DNA from: Thermoleophilia bacterium UBA2241
GTDB lineage: Bacteria; Actinomycetota; Thermoleophilia; UBA2241
Reading direction: 5' to 3'
DNA length: 64,000 nucleotides
NCBI GenBank assembly: GCA_002347645.1
Contig: DDYF01000009.1
Span: 25,026-89,025 of the forward strand
The notes beneath the pieces were generated by a model. That model was not told where the DNA came from. It made no database searches and saw only the letters and a list, made by a program, of their open reading frames with translations. This document shows, one piece after another, positions 53,567-62,521 of this stretch (its first letter is position 1; every line of letters starts with the position of its first letter). The position numbers were made by a program, and so were the translations under genes.

Positions 53567-53641
53567 GATGTCCCGCATCGGGGCGACCGGTCCGTCGCCC
53601 TCTGAGAAGGAAGACGCATCCGACCAGGCGAGGTGACGCCC

Positions 53642-55201
53642 GTGGACGAGTACGTGATCGGCGCCGCGCCACTCACTATCGACGGCCTGGTCGCGGTGGC
53701 GCGCGAGGGCAGGCGGGTCGCGCTCGGCGACACTGCGCGCGAGCGCCTGGCGGCCGCGCGCGCCGTGGTCGACCGGGTGGTCGCCGAGGAGCGCGTCGCC
53801 TATGGGGTCACGACCGGGTTCGGCCAGCTCGCCACGACGCACATTCCCGTCGCCAAGGTCCGCGAGCTGCAGCAGAACCTCGTGCGCAGCCACGCCGTCG
53901 GCGTCGGCCCGCCGCTGCCGCGCGACGTCGTGCGCGCCGCGATGCTGATCCGCGCGAGCACGATGTCGAAGGGGTACTCCGGCGTCCGCGCCGAGGTCGT
54001 GGAGTTGCTGGTCGGCATGCTCAACGCGGGCGTCGTGCCGTTCGTGCCGTCGCGCGGCTCGCTCGGCGCCTCGGGCGACCTGGCGCCGTCCGCTCACGTG
54101 GTGCTCGCCATGCTGGGCGAGGGCGAGGTCGCCGGTCCCGAGGGTGAGGCCGGTGCGGCGTGTGCGGGGCGCGAGCCGAGCGGGCCCGCGCTGCGGGCCG
54201 CCGGGCTCGCGCCCCTCGCGCTCGAGGCGAAGGAGGGCCTCGCTCTCCTCAACGGCACGCAGTTCATGGCCGCCATCGGCGCCCTCGCCGTCGTCGACGG
54301 CGAGTCGCTCCTCGACTCCGCCGACCTGATCGGCGCGATGAGCATCGAGGGACTCCGCGCCTCGGTCGGCCCGTTCCAGGAGCGCATCCAGCTGTTGCGT
54401 CCGATCCCGGGTCAGCTCGAGACCGCCGAGCACGTGCGCCGCGCCACCGTGGGCAGCGAGATCATGCTCAGCCACCTCAACTGCGACAAGGTCCAGGACG
54501 CCTACTCGATCCGCTGCATCCCGCAGGTGCACGGCGCCTGCCGCGACGCCTTCCGCTGGCTGCGCGAGGTCGTCGACATCGAGATCGAGTCGGTCACCGA
54601 CAACCCGATCATCTTTCCGGACACCGGCGAGATCATCTCGGCGGGCAACTTCCACGGGGAACCGCTCGCGCTGGCGCTCGACCTGGCGGCCATGAGCTTC
54701 GCCGAGATCGGCAGCATGAGCGAGCGCCGCATCTTCCGCATGCTCAGCCCCTTCCTCAGCGAGCTGCCGCCGTACCTGACCGAGGACAGCGGCCTGAACA
54801 ACGGCTACATGATCGCCCAGTACACGGCGGCGTCCCTGGTGGCCGAGAGCAAGGTCCTCTGTCACCCGGCGAGCGTCGACTCGATCCCCAGCTCGGGCGA
54901 CCAGGAGGACCACGTCAGCATGGGCATGACCGCGGCGCTCAAGCTCGGCGACGTGGCGCGGAACACGCAGACCATCCTCGGCATCGAGGCGCTGTGCGCC
55001 GCCCAGGCGATCGACCTGCTGGCCCCGCTCAAGCCCGGCGTCGGGACGGCGCAGGGCCACGCCCTCGTGCGGCAGTTCGCACCGACGCTCGAGCGCGACC
55101 GGTACCTGGCGCCCGAGATAGAGGCGGCGGCCGCGGCGGTGCGTGAGGGAGGGTTCGCGCGTATCGCCGGAGGGCTCGAGGAGGAGGGGGGAGAAGGATG
55201 A
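53642..55201 (+). CDS. hutH: Histidine ammonia-lyase
   Basis: A 519-residue HutH, which deaminates histidine to urocanate. The MIO cofactor forms from A-S-G in RGSLGASGDLAPSAH; YGVTTGFGQLA, LLNGTQFMAA, SVTDNPIIF and PSSGDQEDHVSMG are the other family signatures. A low-complexity insert (GPEGEAGAACAGREPSGP) follows the MIO region. GTG 53642 is preferred over 53633 because GAGG lies eight bases upstream. Its stop overlaps the hutI start (ATGA). Confidence 0.97.
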   Translation: MDEYVIGAAPLTIDGLVAVAREGRRVALGDTARERLAAARAVVDRVVAEERVAYGVTTGFGQLATTHIPVAKVRELQQNLVRSHAVGVGPPLPRDVVRAAMLIRASTMSKGYSGVRAEVVELLVGMLNAGVVPFVPSRGSLGASGDLAPSAHVVLAMLGEGEVAGPEGEAGAACAGREPSGPALRAAGLAPLALEAKEGLALLNGTQFMAAIGALAVVDGESLLDSADLIGAMSIEGLRASVGPFQERIQLLRPIPGQLETAEHVRRATVGSEIMLSHLNCDKVQDAYSIRCIPQVHGACRDAFRWLREVVDIEIESVTDNPIIFPDTGEIISAGNFHGEPLALALDLAAMSFAEIGSMSERRIFRMLSPFLSELPPYLTEDSGLNNGYMIAQYTAASLVAESKVLCHPASVDSIPSSGDQEDHVSMGMTAALKLGDVARNTQTILGIEALCAAQAIDLLAPLKPGVGTAQGHALVRQFAPTLERDRYLAPEIEAAAAAVREGGFARIAGGLEEEGGEG

Positions 55202-56481
55202 GCGAGAGGATCGCCGCCGACCTGGTGCTGCGTGGTGCGAGCGAGCTCGTCACCATGAGTCGCGCCGAGGACTGCGGCGCGATCGTGCGCGGCGCGCTGG
55301 CAGCGAAAGACGGCGTCGTCGTCTGGGTCGGAGGCGAGGATGAGCTGGGCGGCGCCGTTCGCGTCGCCGAGGACGGGGTCGTCGTCGACGCCGACGGCGC
55401 CTGCGTCCTGCCGGGCTTCGTCGACGCGCACACGCACGCCGTGTTCGCCGGCGATCGCGCGCACGAGTACGCGGCACGCCTCGGCGGCATGTCGTACGCC
55501 GAGATCCTCGCCGGTGGCGGGGGAATCAACGCGACGGTCCGCGCGACCCGGGAGGCGCCGCTCGAGGAGCTCGAGCGCCTCACTCGCGCGCGCCTCGACT
55601 CGTTCCTCGCCCACGGCACGACCACGGTCGAGATCAAGACCGGCTACGGGCTCTCGCTCGAGGCCGAGAAGAAGCAGCTCGCGGCGGCGCGTGTGAGTCA
55701 TCCGGTCCGTCGCGCCCTGACGCTGCTCCCGGCGCACTTCGTGCCGCCCGAGTTCTCCGGCCGCGATGACGAGTTCGTGGCGCACATCTGCGACGAGATC
55801 CTGCCGGCGCTCAGGGGTGAGGCGGACTTCGTCGACGTGTTCTGCGACGAGGGCGCCTTCACGGTGGAGCAGACGCGCCGCGTGTTCGAGGCCGCGAGGG
55901 CGCTCGGCTTCAAGCTCAAGATCCACGCCGAGGAGCTCGCCCACACCGGCGGCGCGCGCCTTGCCGCCGAGTACGGCTGCATGTCGGCCGACCACCTGAT
56001 CCATGCGGACGGCGACGACATGGCGGCGCTGCGCGCCGCCGGCGTCGTCGCCGTCGCCCTCCCCGGCACGTCCTACACGCTGCACTCGGCGTACGCTCCC
56101 GCGCGCGCCTTCATCGACGACGGCGTGACCCTGGCGCTGGCCACCGACTTCAATCCGGGGACCTGCTACTGCGAGAACATGCAGATGGTCCTCTCGCTCG
56201 CCTGCCAGGAGCTGCGCCTCACGCCGGACGAGGCCCTGTACGCGGCGACGATGGGTGGCGCCGCGGCGCTCGGGCTGCAGGACCAGGTCGGCAGCCTGCG
56301 AGTCGGCAAGGCCTGCGACTTCATCGTCCTCGACGCGGAGAGTCGGCACGAGCTGCCGTACCACTGGGGCGTCAACCTCGTGACCGGGGCGATCGTCGGC
56401 GGGCAGGAAGGCGCCGCCGGGCCGGGTGCGGCCACGTCGCCCGAGGACGTCCCCTTGCCCGACAAGGAGCAGACGCCATGA
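55198..56481 (+). CDS. hutI: Imidazolonepropionase
   Basis: A 427-residue metal-dependent amidohydrolase. Metal ligands: GFVDAHTHAVFAGDR, KIHAEELAHTGG, SADHLIHAD and the late Asp in ALATDFNPGTCY; EIKTGYGLSLE is the usual substrate-site segment. It opens imidazolone propionate to N-formimino-glutamate. Starts by a four-base overlap with hutH and ends by overlap with ftcD, so translation is probably coupled. Confidence 0.96.
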   Translation: MSERIAADLVLRGASELVTMSRAEDCGAIVRGALAAKDGVVVWVGGEDELGGAVRVAEDGVVVDADGACVLPGFVDAHTHAVFAGDRAHEYAARLGGMSYAEILAGGGGINATVRATREAPLEELERLTRARLDSFLAHGTTTVEIKTGYGLSLEAEKKQLAAARVSHPVRRALTLLPAHFVPPEFSGRDDEFVAHICDEILPALRGEADFVDVFCDEGAFTVEQTRRVFEAARALGFKLKIHAEELAHTGGARLAAEYGCMSADHLIHADGDDMAALRAAGVVAVALPGTSYTLHSAYAPARAFIDDGVTLALATDFNPGTCYCENMQMVLSLACQELRLTPDEALYAATMGGAAALGLQDQVGSLRVGKACDFIVLDAESRHELPYHWGVNLVTGAIVGGQEGAAGPGAATSPEDVPLPDKEQTP

Positions 56482-57377
56482 CCCTCATCGAGTGCGTCCC
56501 CAACTTCTCCGAAGGCCGGCGCGTCGAGATCGTCGACGAGGTCGTCGCAACGATCGCGGCGGTCGACGGGGTCGCGATGCTCGACCGCCAGAGCGACGCG
56601 GTCCACAACCGCAGCGTGATCACCTTCGCGGGCCAGGACGCCGCGGTCGCCGAAGGCGCCTTTCGCGGCGTCCAGGTCGCCGCGCGACTCATCGATCTCA
56701 CGAAGCACGAGGGCGCGCACCCGCGCATGGGCGCCGCCGACGTCGTCCCGTTCGTGCCGCTCAAGGCTGAGGACATGCCGGCGTGCATCGCCGTTGCGCA
56801 CGCCGTGGGCGCGCGCGTGGCGCGCGAGCTCGGTGTGCCGGTCTTCTTCTACGAAGAGGCGGCGCGGCGAGAGGAGCGGCGGAACCTCGCCGCCGTGCGC
56901 GAGGGTCAGTTCGAGGGCCTGCGCGAGGCGATCAGGACGGACGCGGCGCGGGCGCCCGACGAGGGCGACCCGGCGGTGCATCCCACCGCCGGAGCCACCG
57001 CGGTCGGCGCCCGCGCCGCGCTCATCGCCTACAACATCGACCTTGCGTCGCGGGACCTCGGGCTCGCGCGGGACATCGCGCGCTCGATCCGCGAGCGAGA
57101 CGGCGGGTTGCCCAAGGTGAAGGCGCTCGGTCTCGCGCTCGATGACTGCGTGCAGGTCTCGATGAACCTGACCGACTACCGCGTGACTTCGATGCAGGCT
57201 GTGTACGCGGCGGTGCAGGTGCGCGCCGTCCAGGCCGGGGTCGAGATCCGGCGCAGCGAGGTGGTGGGCCTCGTCCCGCAGGACGCGCTGGTCGCCCTCA
57301 CGCGCGCCGCTCTGAAGGCGACCGACTTCAGCGTCGCGCAGGTCCTCGAGGCGCGCATCCTGGAGACGCTGGTCTGA
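56478..57377 (+). CDS. ftcD: Glutamate formimidoyltransferase
   Basis: A 299-residue enzyme: CVPNFSEGRRVEIVDEVV, DAVHNRSVITFAG, HEGAHPRMGAADVVPFVP (the catalytic His region) and KVKALGLALDDCVQVSMNLTD-like C-terminal signatures. It moves the formimino group from formimino-glutamate to tetrahydrofolate, freeing glutamate. Only the transferase domain is present; the cyclodeaminase domain of the bifunctional enzyme is absent and no fchA is visible here. Four-base overlap with hutI; last gene of the hut operon, convergent with the MttB homologue. Confidence 0.95.
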   Translation: MTLIECVPNFSEGRRVEIVDEVVATIAAVDGVAMLDRQSDAVHNRSVITFAGQDAAVAEGAFRGVQVAARLIDLTKHEGAHPRMGAADVVPFVPLKAEDMPACIAVAHAVGARVARELGVPVFFYEEAARREERRNLAAVREGQFEGLREAIRTDAARAPDEGDPAVHPTAGATAVGARAALIAYNIDLASRDLGLARDIARSIRERDGGLPKVKALGLALDDCVQVSMNLTDYRVTSMQAVYAAVQVRAVQAGVEIRRSEVVGLVPQDALVALTRAALKATDFSVAQVLEARILETLV

Positions 57378-57397
57378 CGGAGCAGGCGGTGGGGTGC

Positions 57398-57427
57398 CCG
57401 GTCGTCAGGCTCTCCGGTCGTCAGGCT
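57398..57427. repeat. 14-bp direct repeat at the convergent gene junction
   Basis: CCGGTCGTCAGGCT occurs at 57398-57411 and 57414-57427. The second copy includes the stop codon of the MttB-like gene, so a short duplication has occurred at its 3' end. Confidence 0.5.
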
Positions 57428-58893
57428 GAGCCAGCGCCCGCCGCCTCGTGCGCGGCCTTCTCGGCGGACGCGATGATCGCCAGGAGCTCCGCATCGCAGG
57501 CGAGAGGCTGGGTCGCGGGTGAAGCCTCCAGGAGCGCCTCGACGCGGTCTGCCGCCCGCTCCGCCAGCGTCCCGCCGTCCTTCTCGCGCCAGGCCTCGTA
57601 GGTCGCGCGCTCGAAGAGGCTGGGGTAGTACAGCTCGCGGAAGTGGCGCATGGTGTGCGGCGTCGCGAGGAACTGCCCGTCGGTGCCGACCTCGTCGATC
57701 AGGTCGAGCGCCAGCGCCTCGTCGCCCGTGTCGTACGGTGTGCGCAGGTGCCGCAGCCAGCCGACGATCTCGTCGCAGATGGCGAGCTGCGCGAACGAGT
57801 ACGTGAGGCCCGACTCGAGGTACCCGAGGTCGTGGACGACGTCGGGCCCGGCGAGCGACTCGACGGCAAGCGTGAGGGCCGCCTCGGCGGCGGCCTGCTG
57901 GTCGACCGTCTTGGCGTCGCTCGCCCCGGCCAGCGAGAAGCTCGGCAGGTCGGCCCAGCGGCTCAGGGCGATCGCCGTCGCCCGCTGATCGGGGCTCGCG
58001 TAGCCGTAGACCATCGTCCTCATGTCAAGGCCACCGCCGCCCCAGCCCTTGGTCATGACGGGGGCGCCCTCCTTGACGACCTGGGCGAGGACGAGACCAA
58101 CCAGCACGCCTGCCCAGAAGTGCACCACCGCCCCTGCCGGCGTGGCCGGGCCGGTGACGCCGGCCTGGGAGCCCGGGATGTACAGGATGGGAACGCCGCG
58201 CTCGGCGAGGAAGATCGTCTTCTCGAGCGCGTCGGCGTTGTGCAAGAGCCCGGTCGCGGTGTTGACGTAGCAGGCGAGGAAGGGGCGGGCGGCGAGCGCC
58301 GCCGAACCGCCCGCCACCGCCTCGGCCATCGCCACGGCGTCGTAGCAGCCCGACGCCTCGTAGGTCACGAGCACAATCGGCTTGCGGGTGCGCGTCAGCA
58401 TCTCGCGCATCTGGTGCCGGTCGGCGACCCTGTTGTCGACGTCGGTCGGCAGCAGCAGCGACATGACGTAGTCGATGTTGGGCAGCGCGTCGACGAGACG
58501 CACACCGTTCGCCACGTCGGCCATCGTCGGCCCGCGCCGCGCGCCCGTCCTGTGGTCGAGGAGGTTCAGACAGTCGGAGCCGGGGCCGTAGAAGGTGACC
58601 TCGCCCTTGAGGGCCATCGCCGGTTCGCCGGTCTGGTCGTAGATCGTGAAGGCGTGCGGAGCGCGCTCGAACGCCCAGTCCACGAGTGAGGGCGGGATGC
58701 GCACGGTGCCTGCGTCGTCGACGAGGGCGCCGGCGTCGCGGAGCAGCTCGACCGCTCGGGGCAGCGCCAGGCGCACCCCCGTGCGCTCGAGCACGCCCAC
58801 CGCGGAGCGGTGCAGCGCCTCGCACTGCGCGTCCGAGACCCGCTTGTACGGCCACGTTGCGTTCGCCCGGGCTGTGGAATCCCTCGCCGACAT
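57421..58893 (-). CDS. MttB superfamily methyltransferase (non-pyrrolysine type)
   Basis: A 490-residue member of the trimethylamine methyltransferase superfamily without an internal stop. It has the same architecture as mttB at 22191 (CEALHRSAVGVLERTGVRLA, GPTMADVANGVRLVDAL, AGVTGPATPAGAVVH, and LPSFSLAGASDAKTVDQQ at the pyrrolysine position). Characterised proteins of this class (MtgB, MtpB, MtcB) demethylate quaternary amines such as glycine betaine, proline betaine or carnitine. Its substrate is unknown; the neighbouring hut genes raise the possibility of a methylated histidine-derived betaine such as hercynine, which is speculation. ATG 58893 follows GGGAGGAGAC. Confidence 0.88.
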   Translation of the reverse strand: MSARDSTARANATWPYKRVSDAQCEALHRSAVGVLERTGVRLALPRAVELLRDAGALVDDAGTVRIPPSLVDWAFERAPHAFTIYDQTGEPAMALKGEVTFYGPGSDCLNLLDHRTGARRGPTMADVANGVRLVDALPNIDYVMSLLLPTDVDNRVADRHQMREMLTRTRKPIVLVTYEASGCYDAVAMAEAVAGGSAALAARPFLACYVNTATGLLHNADALEKTIFLAERGVPILYIPGSQAGVTGPATPAGAVVHFWAGVLVGLVLAQVVKEGAPVMTKGWGGGGLDMRTMVYGYASPDQRATAIALSRWADLPSFSLAGASDAKTVDQQAAAEAALTLAVESLAGPDVVHDLGYLESGLTYSFAQLAICDEIVGWLRHLRTPYDTGDEALALDLIDEVGTDGQFLATPHTMRHFRELYYPSLFERATYEAWREKDGGTLAERAADRVEALLEASPATQPLACDAELLAIIASAEKAAHEAAGAGSA

Positions 58894-58995
58894 GTCTCCT
58901 CCCGCGATCATCCGTGCGCGGCGCGCCTTCCGCGCCGAGCCTACCAGCCCGCGGCGTCCGCGCCGAACCAGCTGCCGGCGCCACCCGGTTCGGAC

Positions 58996-59001
58996 TATGC
59001 T
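58996..59001 (+). promoter_or_regulatory. -10 element of a probable leaderless promoter
   Basis: TATGCT ends seven bases before the ATG at 59008, and no ribosome binding site is present, so the message would start at or beside the start codon, as at 1726-1731. Confidence 0.45.
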
Positions 59002-59007
59002 TTCGTC

Positions 59008-60216
59008 ATGGACGACGAGCGACGCGACCGGCGGCCCGACAGCTTCGACGACTGGTTCGGGGACCCCCTGCAGCCGGCGCCCGAGGAGACCCTCCCCCTG
59101 CGCCCGGAGGTCGTGCCGCCCGCCGGCGCCGGAGGCCGCGGGCGCTTCGGTCTTCCTCGCACCGTCGTCGTCTACTCACCGGCGGAGCCGCCGAAGACGG
59201 GCCCCGGTTTCCGCATCCCCGTCAAGACCCTTGTCTTCATGGGCGCGGCCGCCGTCGGCTTCTACCTGATCTGGCCGCAACTCCTGGGCTTCTGGGACGC
59301 CGTGCCCGGACTGCGCACTATCGAGTGGTGGTGGTTCGCCCTCATGGTGGCGCTCGAGGCGGCGTCCTACGCCTGTTACTGGGCGATGATGCAGGTCACC
59401 TTGCGCGAGCGCCGCTGGTTCGTCGTTGCCATGACGCAGATGACGGCCAACGCGTTCGCCCGCGTGGTCCCCGGTGGCGCGGCTTCAGGAGGGTCGATCG
59501 CCTATCAGATGCTCGTCGCCGCGGGGGCCCCGAAGGGACGAGCCGTGACCGGCCTGACCACGAACACGCTGCTGTCGAACGCCGTGCTGTTCCTGCTGCC
59601 GGTCTTCGCACTGCCGGCGATCCTCGGCGGAGCGCCCATCGACCCGAGCCTCATGCGGACGCTCGTCCTCGGTGTCGCGTTCTTCGTGCTCATCGTCGCC
59701 GGGGGTGCGATCCTCCTGTTCACGGACGCTCTGCTCGCATGGGCGGGCCGCGTCGTGGCCCGTGTGCTCGACGGGGTGAAGAAGTCGGGCGCGCCGCGTA
59801 CCGGCCTGCCGGCGCGGCTGCTTGACGAGCGCGACTACATCAGGGAGTCGCTCGGCGACCGCTGGTGGCAGGCGCTGGGGAGCGCCGCCGGCAACTGGCT
59901 CTTCGATTTCGCCGCCCTGCTCGCCGCTCTCGCCGCCGTCGGCGCCGAGCCGCGACCGTCGCTCGTCCTCCTGGGCTACGTGGTCGCGATGATCCTCAGT
60001 TGGATCCCTCTCACGCCGGGCGGACTCGGCTTCGTCGAGGTCGGCCTGGCGGCGACCCTCGGCCTCGCCGGCGTAGGCGCCGCCGAGGCGACGACCGCCG
60101 TGCTCGCCTATCGCCTCGTCGCCTTCTGGCTGCCGATCCCGACGGGGGCGGTCGCCGGGGCGGTCTTCCGGCGGCGCTTCGCGGGGCGGCCGGCGGCCGA
60201 GACGCCGGCCGCGTAG
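59008..60216 (+). CDS. Lysylphosphatidylglycerol synthase transmembrane (flippase-like) protein
   Basis: A 402-residue membrane protein. The first 70 residues are hydrophilic (acidic then Pro-rich), followed by seven or eight membrane segments with the UPF0104 pattern: FALMVALEAASYACYWAMM, ARVVPGGAASGGSIAYQML and WIPLTPGGLGFVEVGLAA. Related domains move lipids or glycolipids across the membrane. No soluble synthase domain is attached. Start and promoter suggest leaderless expression. It precedes the MoxR operon by about 100 bases. Confidence 0.85.
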   Translation: MDDERRDRRPDSFDDWFGDPLQPAPEETLPLRPEVVPPAGAGGRGRFGLPRTVVVYSPAEPPKTGPGFRIPVKTLVFMGAAAVGFYLIWPQLLGFWDAVPGLRTIEWWWFALMVALEAASYACYWAMMQVTLRERRWFVVAMTQMTANAFARVVPGGAASGGSIAYQMLVAAGAPKGRAVTGLTTNTLLSNAVLFLLPVFALPAILGGAPIDPSLMRTLVLGVAFFVLIVAGGAILLFTDALLAWAGRVVARVLDGVKKSGAPRTGLPARLLDERDYIRESLGDRWWQALGSAAGNWLFDFAALLAALAAVGAEPRPSLVLLGYVVAMILSWIPLTPGGLGFVEVGLAATLGLAGVGAAEATTAVLAYRLVAFWLPIPTGAVAGAVFRRRFAGRPAAETPAA

Positions 60217-60320
60217 CGCGGGCCGGCGTCCTGCGTCGCCCACGACATGCGTCCCGAGTGCCGAGCCTTGAGCCACGGACCGGCGGTGTACCATGGTCCG
60301 CAGGCGAGGATGGGAGGCGC

Positions 60321-61298
60321 ATGGGGCGCGATGGGGACGTGACCGTTCGTCAGCTCGGCGCGGCGATCGGTGACGAGGTGGGGCGCGTCATCGTCGGCAA
60401 GGCCGACCAGACGCGCCTGATCACAGCCGCCCTTCTCGCCGGTGGTCACGTCCTCATCGACGACGTGCCCGGCGTCGCCAAGACGCTCCTCGTGCGGGCC
60501 TTCGCCGCGAGCCTCGGCCTCAGCTTCCGCCGCATCCAGTGTACCGCCGACCTTCTTCCGGCGGACGTGACGGGGTCCACAGTCTTCAACCAGCAGCTCG
60601 GCGACTTCGAGTTCCGTCCCGGCCCTCTCTTCGCCAACACCGTGCTCGCCGACGAGGTCAACCGGGCGACGCCGCGCACGCAGTCGGCCTTTCTCGAGGC
60701 CATGCAGGAGCGCAGTGTCACAGTCGACGGTACGACCCACGCGCTGCCCGAGCCGTTCATGGTGCTCGCCACCCAGAACCCGGTCGAGCAGAAGGGGACC
60801 TTCCCGCTGCCGGAGGCGCAACTGGATCGCTTCCTGGTGCGCGTCAGGATGGGCTACCCGACCGCGGTGGAGGAGGTCGAGATGCTGCAGCGCTTCCGCG
60901 TCGGGGACCCTTTGCCGCGGGTACGGCCGGTGGAGGGCGCGGACGACCTGGTGTCGGCGCGCGAGCGGGTCCGCGACGTTCACGTCGCGGACGACGTCGC
61001 GCGCTACATCGTCGCTGTCGCCGCGGCCACGAGGGAGACCGCGACACTCCGTCTCGGCGCCAGCCCGCGCTCGTCGCTCGCCCTGTTGCATGCCGCCCAA
61101 GCGTGGGCGGCGCTGGACGGGCGCACGTTCGTGACGCCGGACGACGTCCAGCGTCTCGTCGTGCCCGTCCTTGCCCACCGCCTGATCCTCTCACGTGAGA
61201 CCAGCTTGGCCCAGCGTGACCCTCAGGCGGTGCTGGACGAGATCGCGGCCGGCGTCCCGGTGCCGGCGGAAGCGGCACACGCCGCGCCGGCCGACTGA
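60321..61298 (+). CDS. MoxR family AAA ATPase
   Basis: A 325-residue MoxR-type AAA+ ATPase: GHVLIDDVPGVAKTLLVRAFA (Walker A variant), NTVLADEVNRATPRTQSAFL (Walker B), ATQNPVEQKGTFPLPEAQLD (sensor 1) and a C-terminal lid. MoxR proteins act as chaperones for DUF58/VWA partners, encoded next. The ATG follows GGGAGGCGC. It is first in a three-gene operon with a DUF58 and a DUF4129 gene. Confidence 0.94.
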   Translation: MGRDGDVTVRQLGAAIGDEVGRVIVGKADQTRLITAALLAGGHVLIDDVPGVAKTLLVRAFAASLGLSFRRIQCTADLLPADVTGSTVFNQQLGDFEFRPGPLFANTVLADEVNRATPRTQSAFLEAMQERSVTVDGTTHALPEPFMVLATQNPVEQKGTFPLPEAQLDRFLVRVRMGYPTAVEEVEMLQRFRVGDPLPRVRPVEGADDLVSARERVRDVHVADDVARYIVAVAAATRETATLRLGASPRSSLALLHAAQAWAALDGRTFVTPDDVQRLVVPVLAHRLILSRETSLAQRDPQAVLDEIAAGVPVPAEAAHAAPAD

Positions 61299-61312
61299 CG
61301 CAGGAGCCGTCT

Positions 61313-62521
61313 GTGCGGCCGGGCTCCATCGCGTGGGCGGCGCTGGCCGGTCTTGTCGCGGCCGTTCTCCTCGACAGCGAGGCGCTCGTGTTCGCGACGC
61401 TGGCCGCGGCGGGCCTGGCGACGCTCGTCGTCGTGTCTCGCCGCCACATCTTCCGCGCCTTCACGTTCTCGCGGCTGCCGACGAAGCGCGTCGTTCCCTG
61501 GGGAGGCCGGCTCGACGTTGTCATGTCGCTGACGAACGCCAAGCTTCTGCCCCTGGTCTGGCTGCGCGTCACCGATCGCTGGCCCGGGGGCGTCGAACCG
61601 CAGGGCTTCGCGCTGGCGCCCACGGCCGCCCGCAGGTCGCAAAGCCTGACGCAGACGCTCTCGCTCCTCTGGTTCGAGCGCGTCAGGCGGCACTATCAGG
61701 TGCGCTGCGTCGCGCGCGGCCTCCAGGACTTCGGCCCGGCCGAGCTGGAGGCCGGCGATCCGTTCGGCATCGCCGGCGTCACGCTCGACGCCGCAGGCGT
61801 GGAGCGCGTCGTCGTCCTGCCCAAGGTCCTCACCGTCCCTGCGCTCGAGGCCGTCGTCGGCCGACCGCTGGTCGAGACGCCGGTCGAGCGCTCGCTCGCC
61901 CGCGACCCCGTGGATCTGCGAGGGACGCGACCGTACCGGCCGGGTGACCCGCTGCGGACGGTCAACTGGCGGGCGACGGCGCGCCGCGGAGCCCTTCACA
62001 CGAACGAATCCGGTCCCACAACGCTGGCGGCGGTGAAGCTCGTGCTCGATGCGCGCGTCATGGAGCACGCGTGGCAGGGTGTCGACCCCGAGCGCGTCGA
62101 ACTGCTCTGCGTCGTCGCGGCCTCGCTCGCTGCAGCGTTCGCAGGGCGTGGGTTCGGAGTCGGCATCGCATCCAACGCCCGTATGGCGGGCAAGGCGGGT
62201 TCGATCGACGTCCCGCCGGACGAAGGCGCGCTCGACGAGGTGCTCGAGGCTCTGGCGCGCGTCCTCACCCTTCCGCCGTCCGACATCCACGCGCTGCTGC
62301 AGACTGAGCTGGAAGACGTCGATGCCGAGGCCGAGTGCGTGTTGGTGGTGCCTTCGCTTCGCCCTTCCGTGCGCGCTCTGGTCGCGCGGCTTCGCGAGGA
62401 GCGTCGCACCCCGGTCGTCTTCGTGGGGACCCCCTCCCCCGAGGAGTGGCCCTTGATCGACGTCGTCGTTGCCCCCGACTTCGACTGGAGGGCGAAGGAT
62501 GAGCTCGCGTTCACGGCGTGA
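61313..62521 (+). CDS. DUF58 domain-containing protein
   Basis: A 402-residue protein: two N-terminal membrane segments (WAALAGLVAAVLLD, ALVFATLAAAGLATLVVV), a beta-rich region, and the DUF58 signature RPYRPGDPLRTVNWRATAR followed by LHTNESG. The C-terminus is a VWA-like region. Function in the family is linked to the MoxR chaperone, often in envelope or stress biology. It starts 14 bases after the ATPase gene (GTG). Confidence 0.92.
   Translation: MRPGSIAWAALAGLVAAVLLDSEALVFATLAAAGLATLVVVSRRHIFRAFTFSRLPTKRVVPWGGRLDVVMSLTNAKLLPLVWLRVTDRWPGGVEPQGFALAPTAARRSQSLTQTLSLLWFERVRRHYQVRCVARGLQDFGPAELEAGDPFGIAGVTLDAAGVERVVVLPKVLTVPALEAVVGRPLVETPVERSLARDPVDLRGTRPYRPGDPLRTVNWRATARRGALHTNESGPTTLAAVKLVLDARVMEHAWQGVDPERVELLCVVAASLAAAFAGRGFGVGIASNARMAGKAGSIDVPPDEGALDEVLEALARVLTLPPSDIHALLQTELEDVDAEAECVLVVPSLRPSVRALVARLREERRTPVVFVGTPSPEEWPLIDVVVAPDFDWRAKDELAFTA

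Noticed and set aside
52196..55060. A 954-codon open frame on the minus strand opposite sucCD and hutH
   Set aside because: It is an antisense shadow of three well-recognised genes; its translation is Arg/Asp/His/Gln-rich with no domain, as expected in high-GC DNA.
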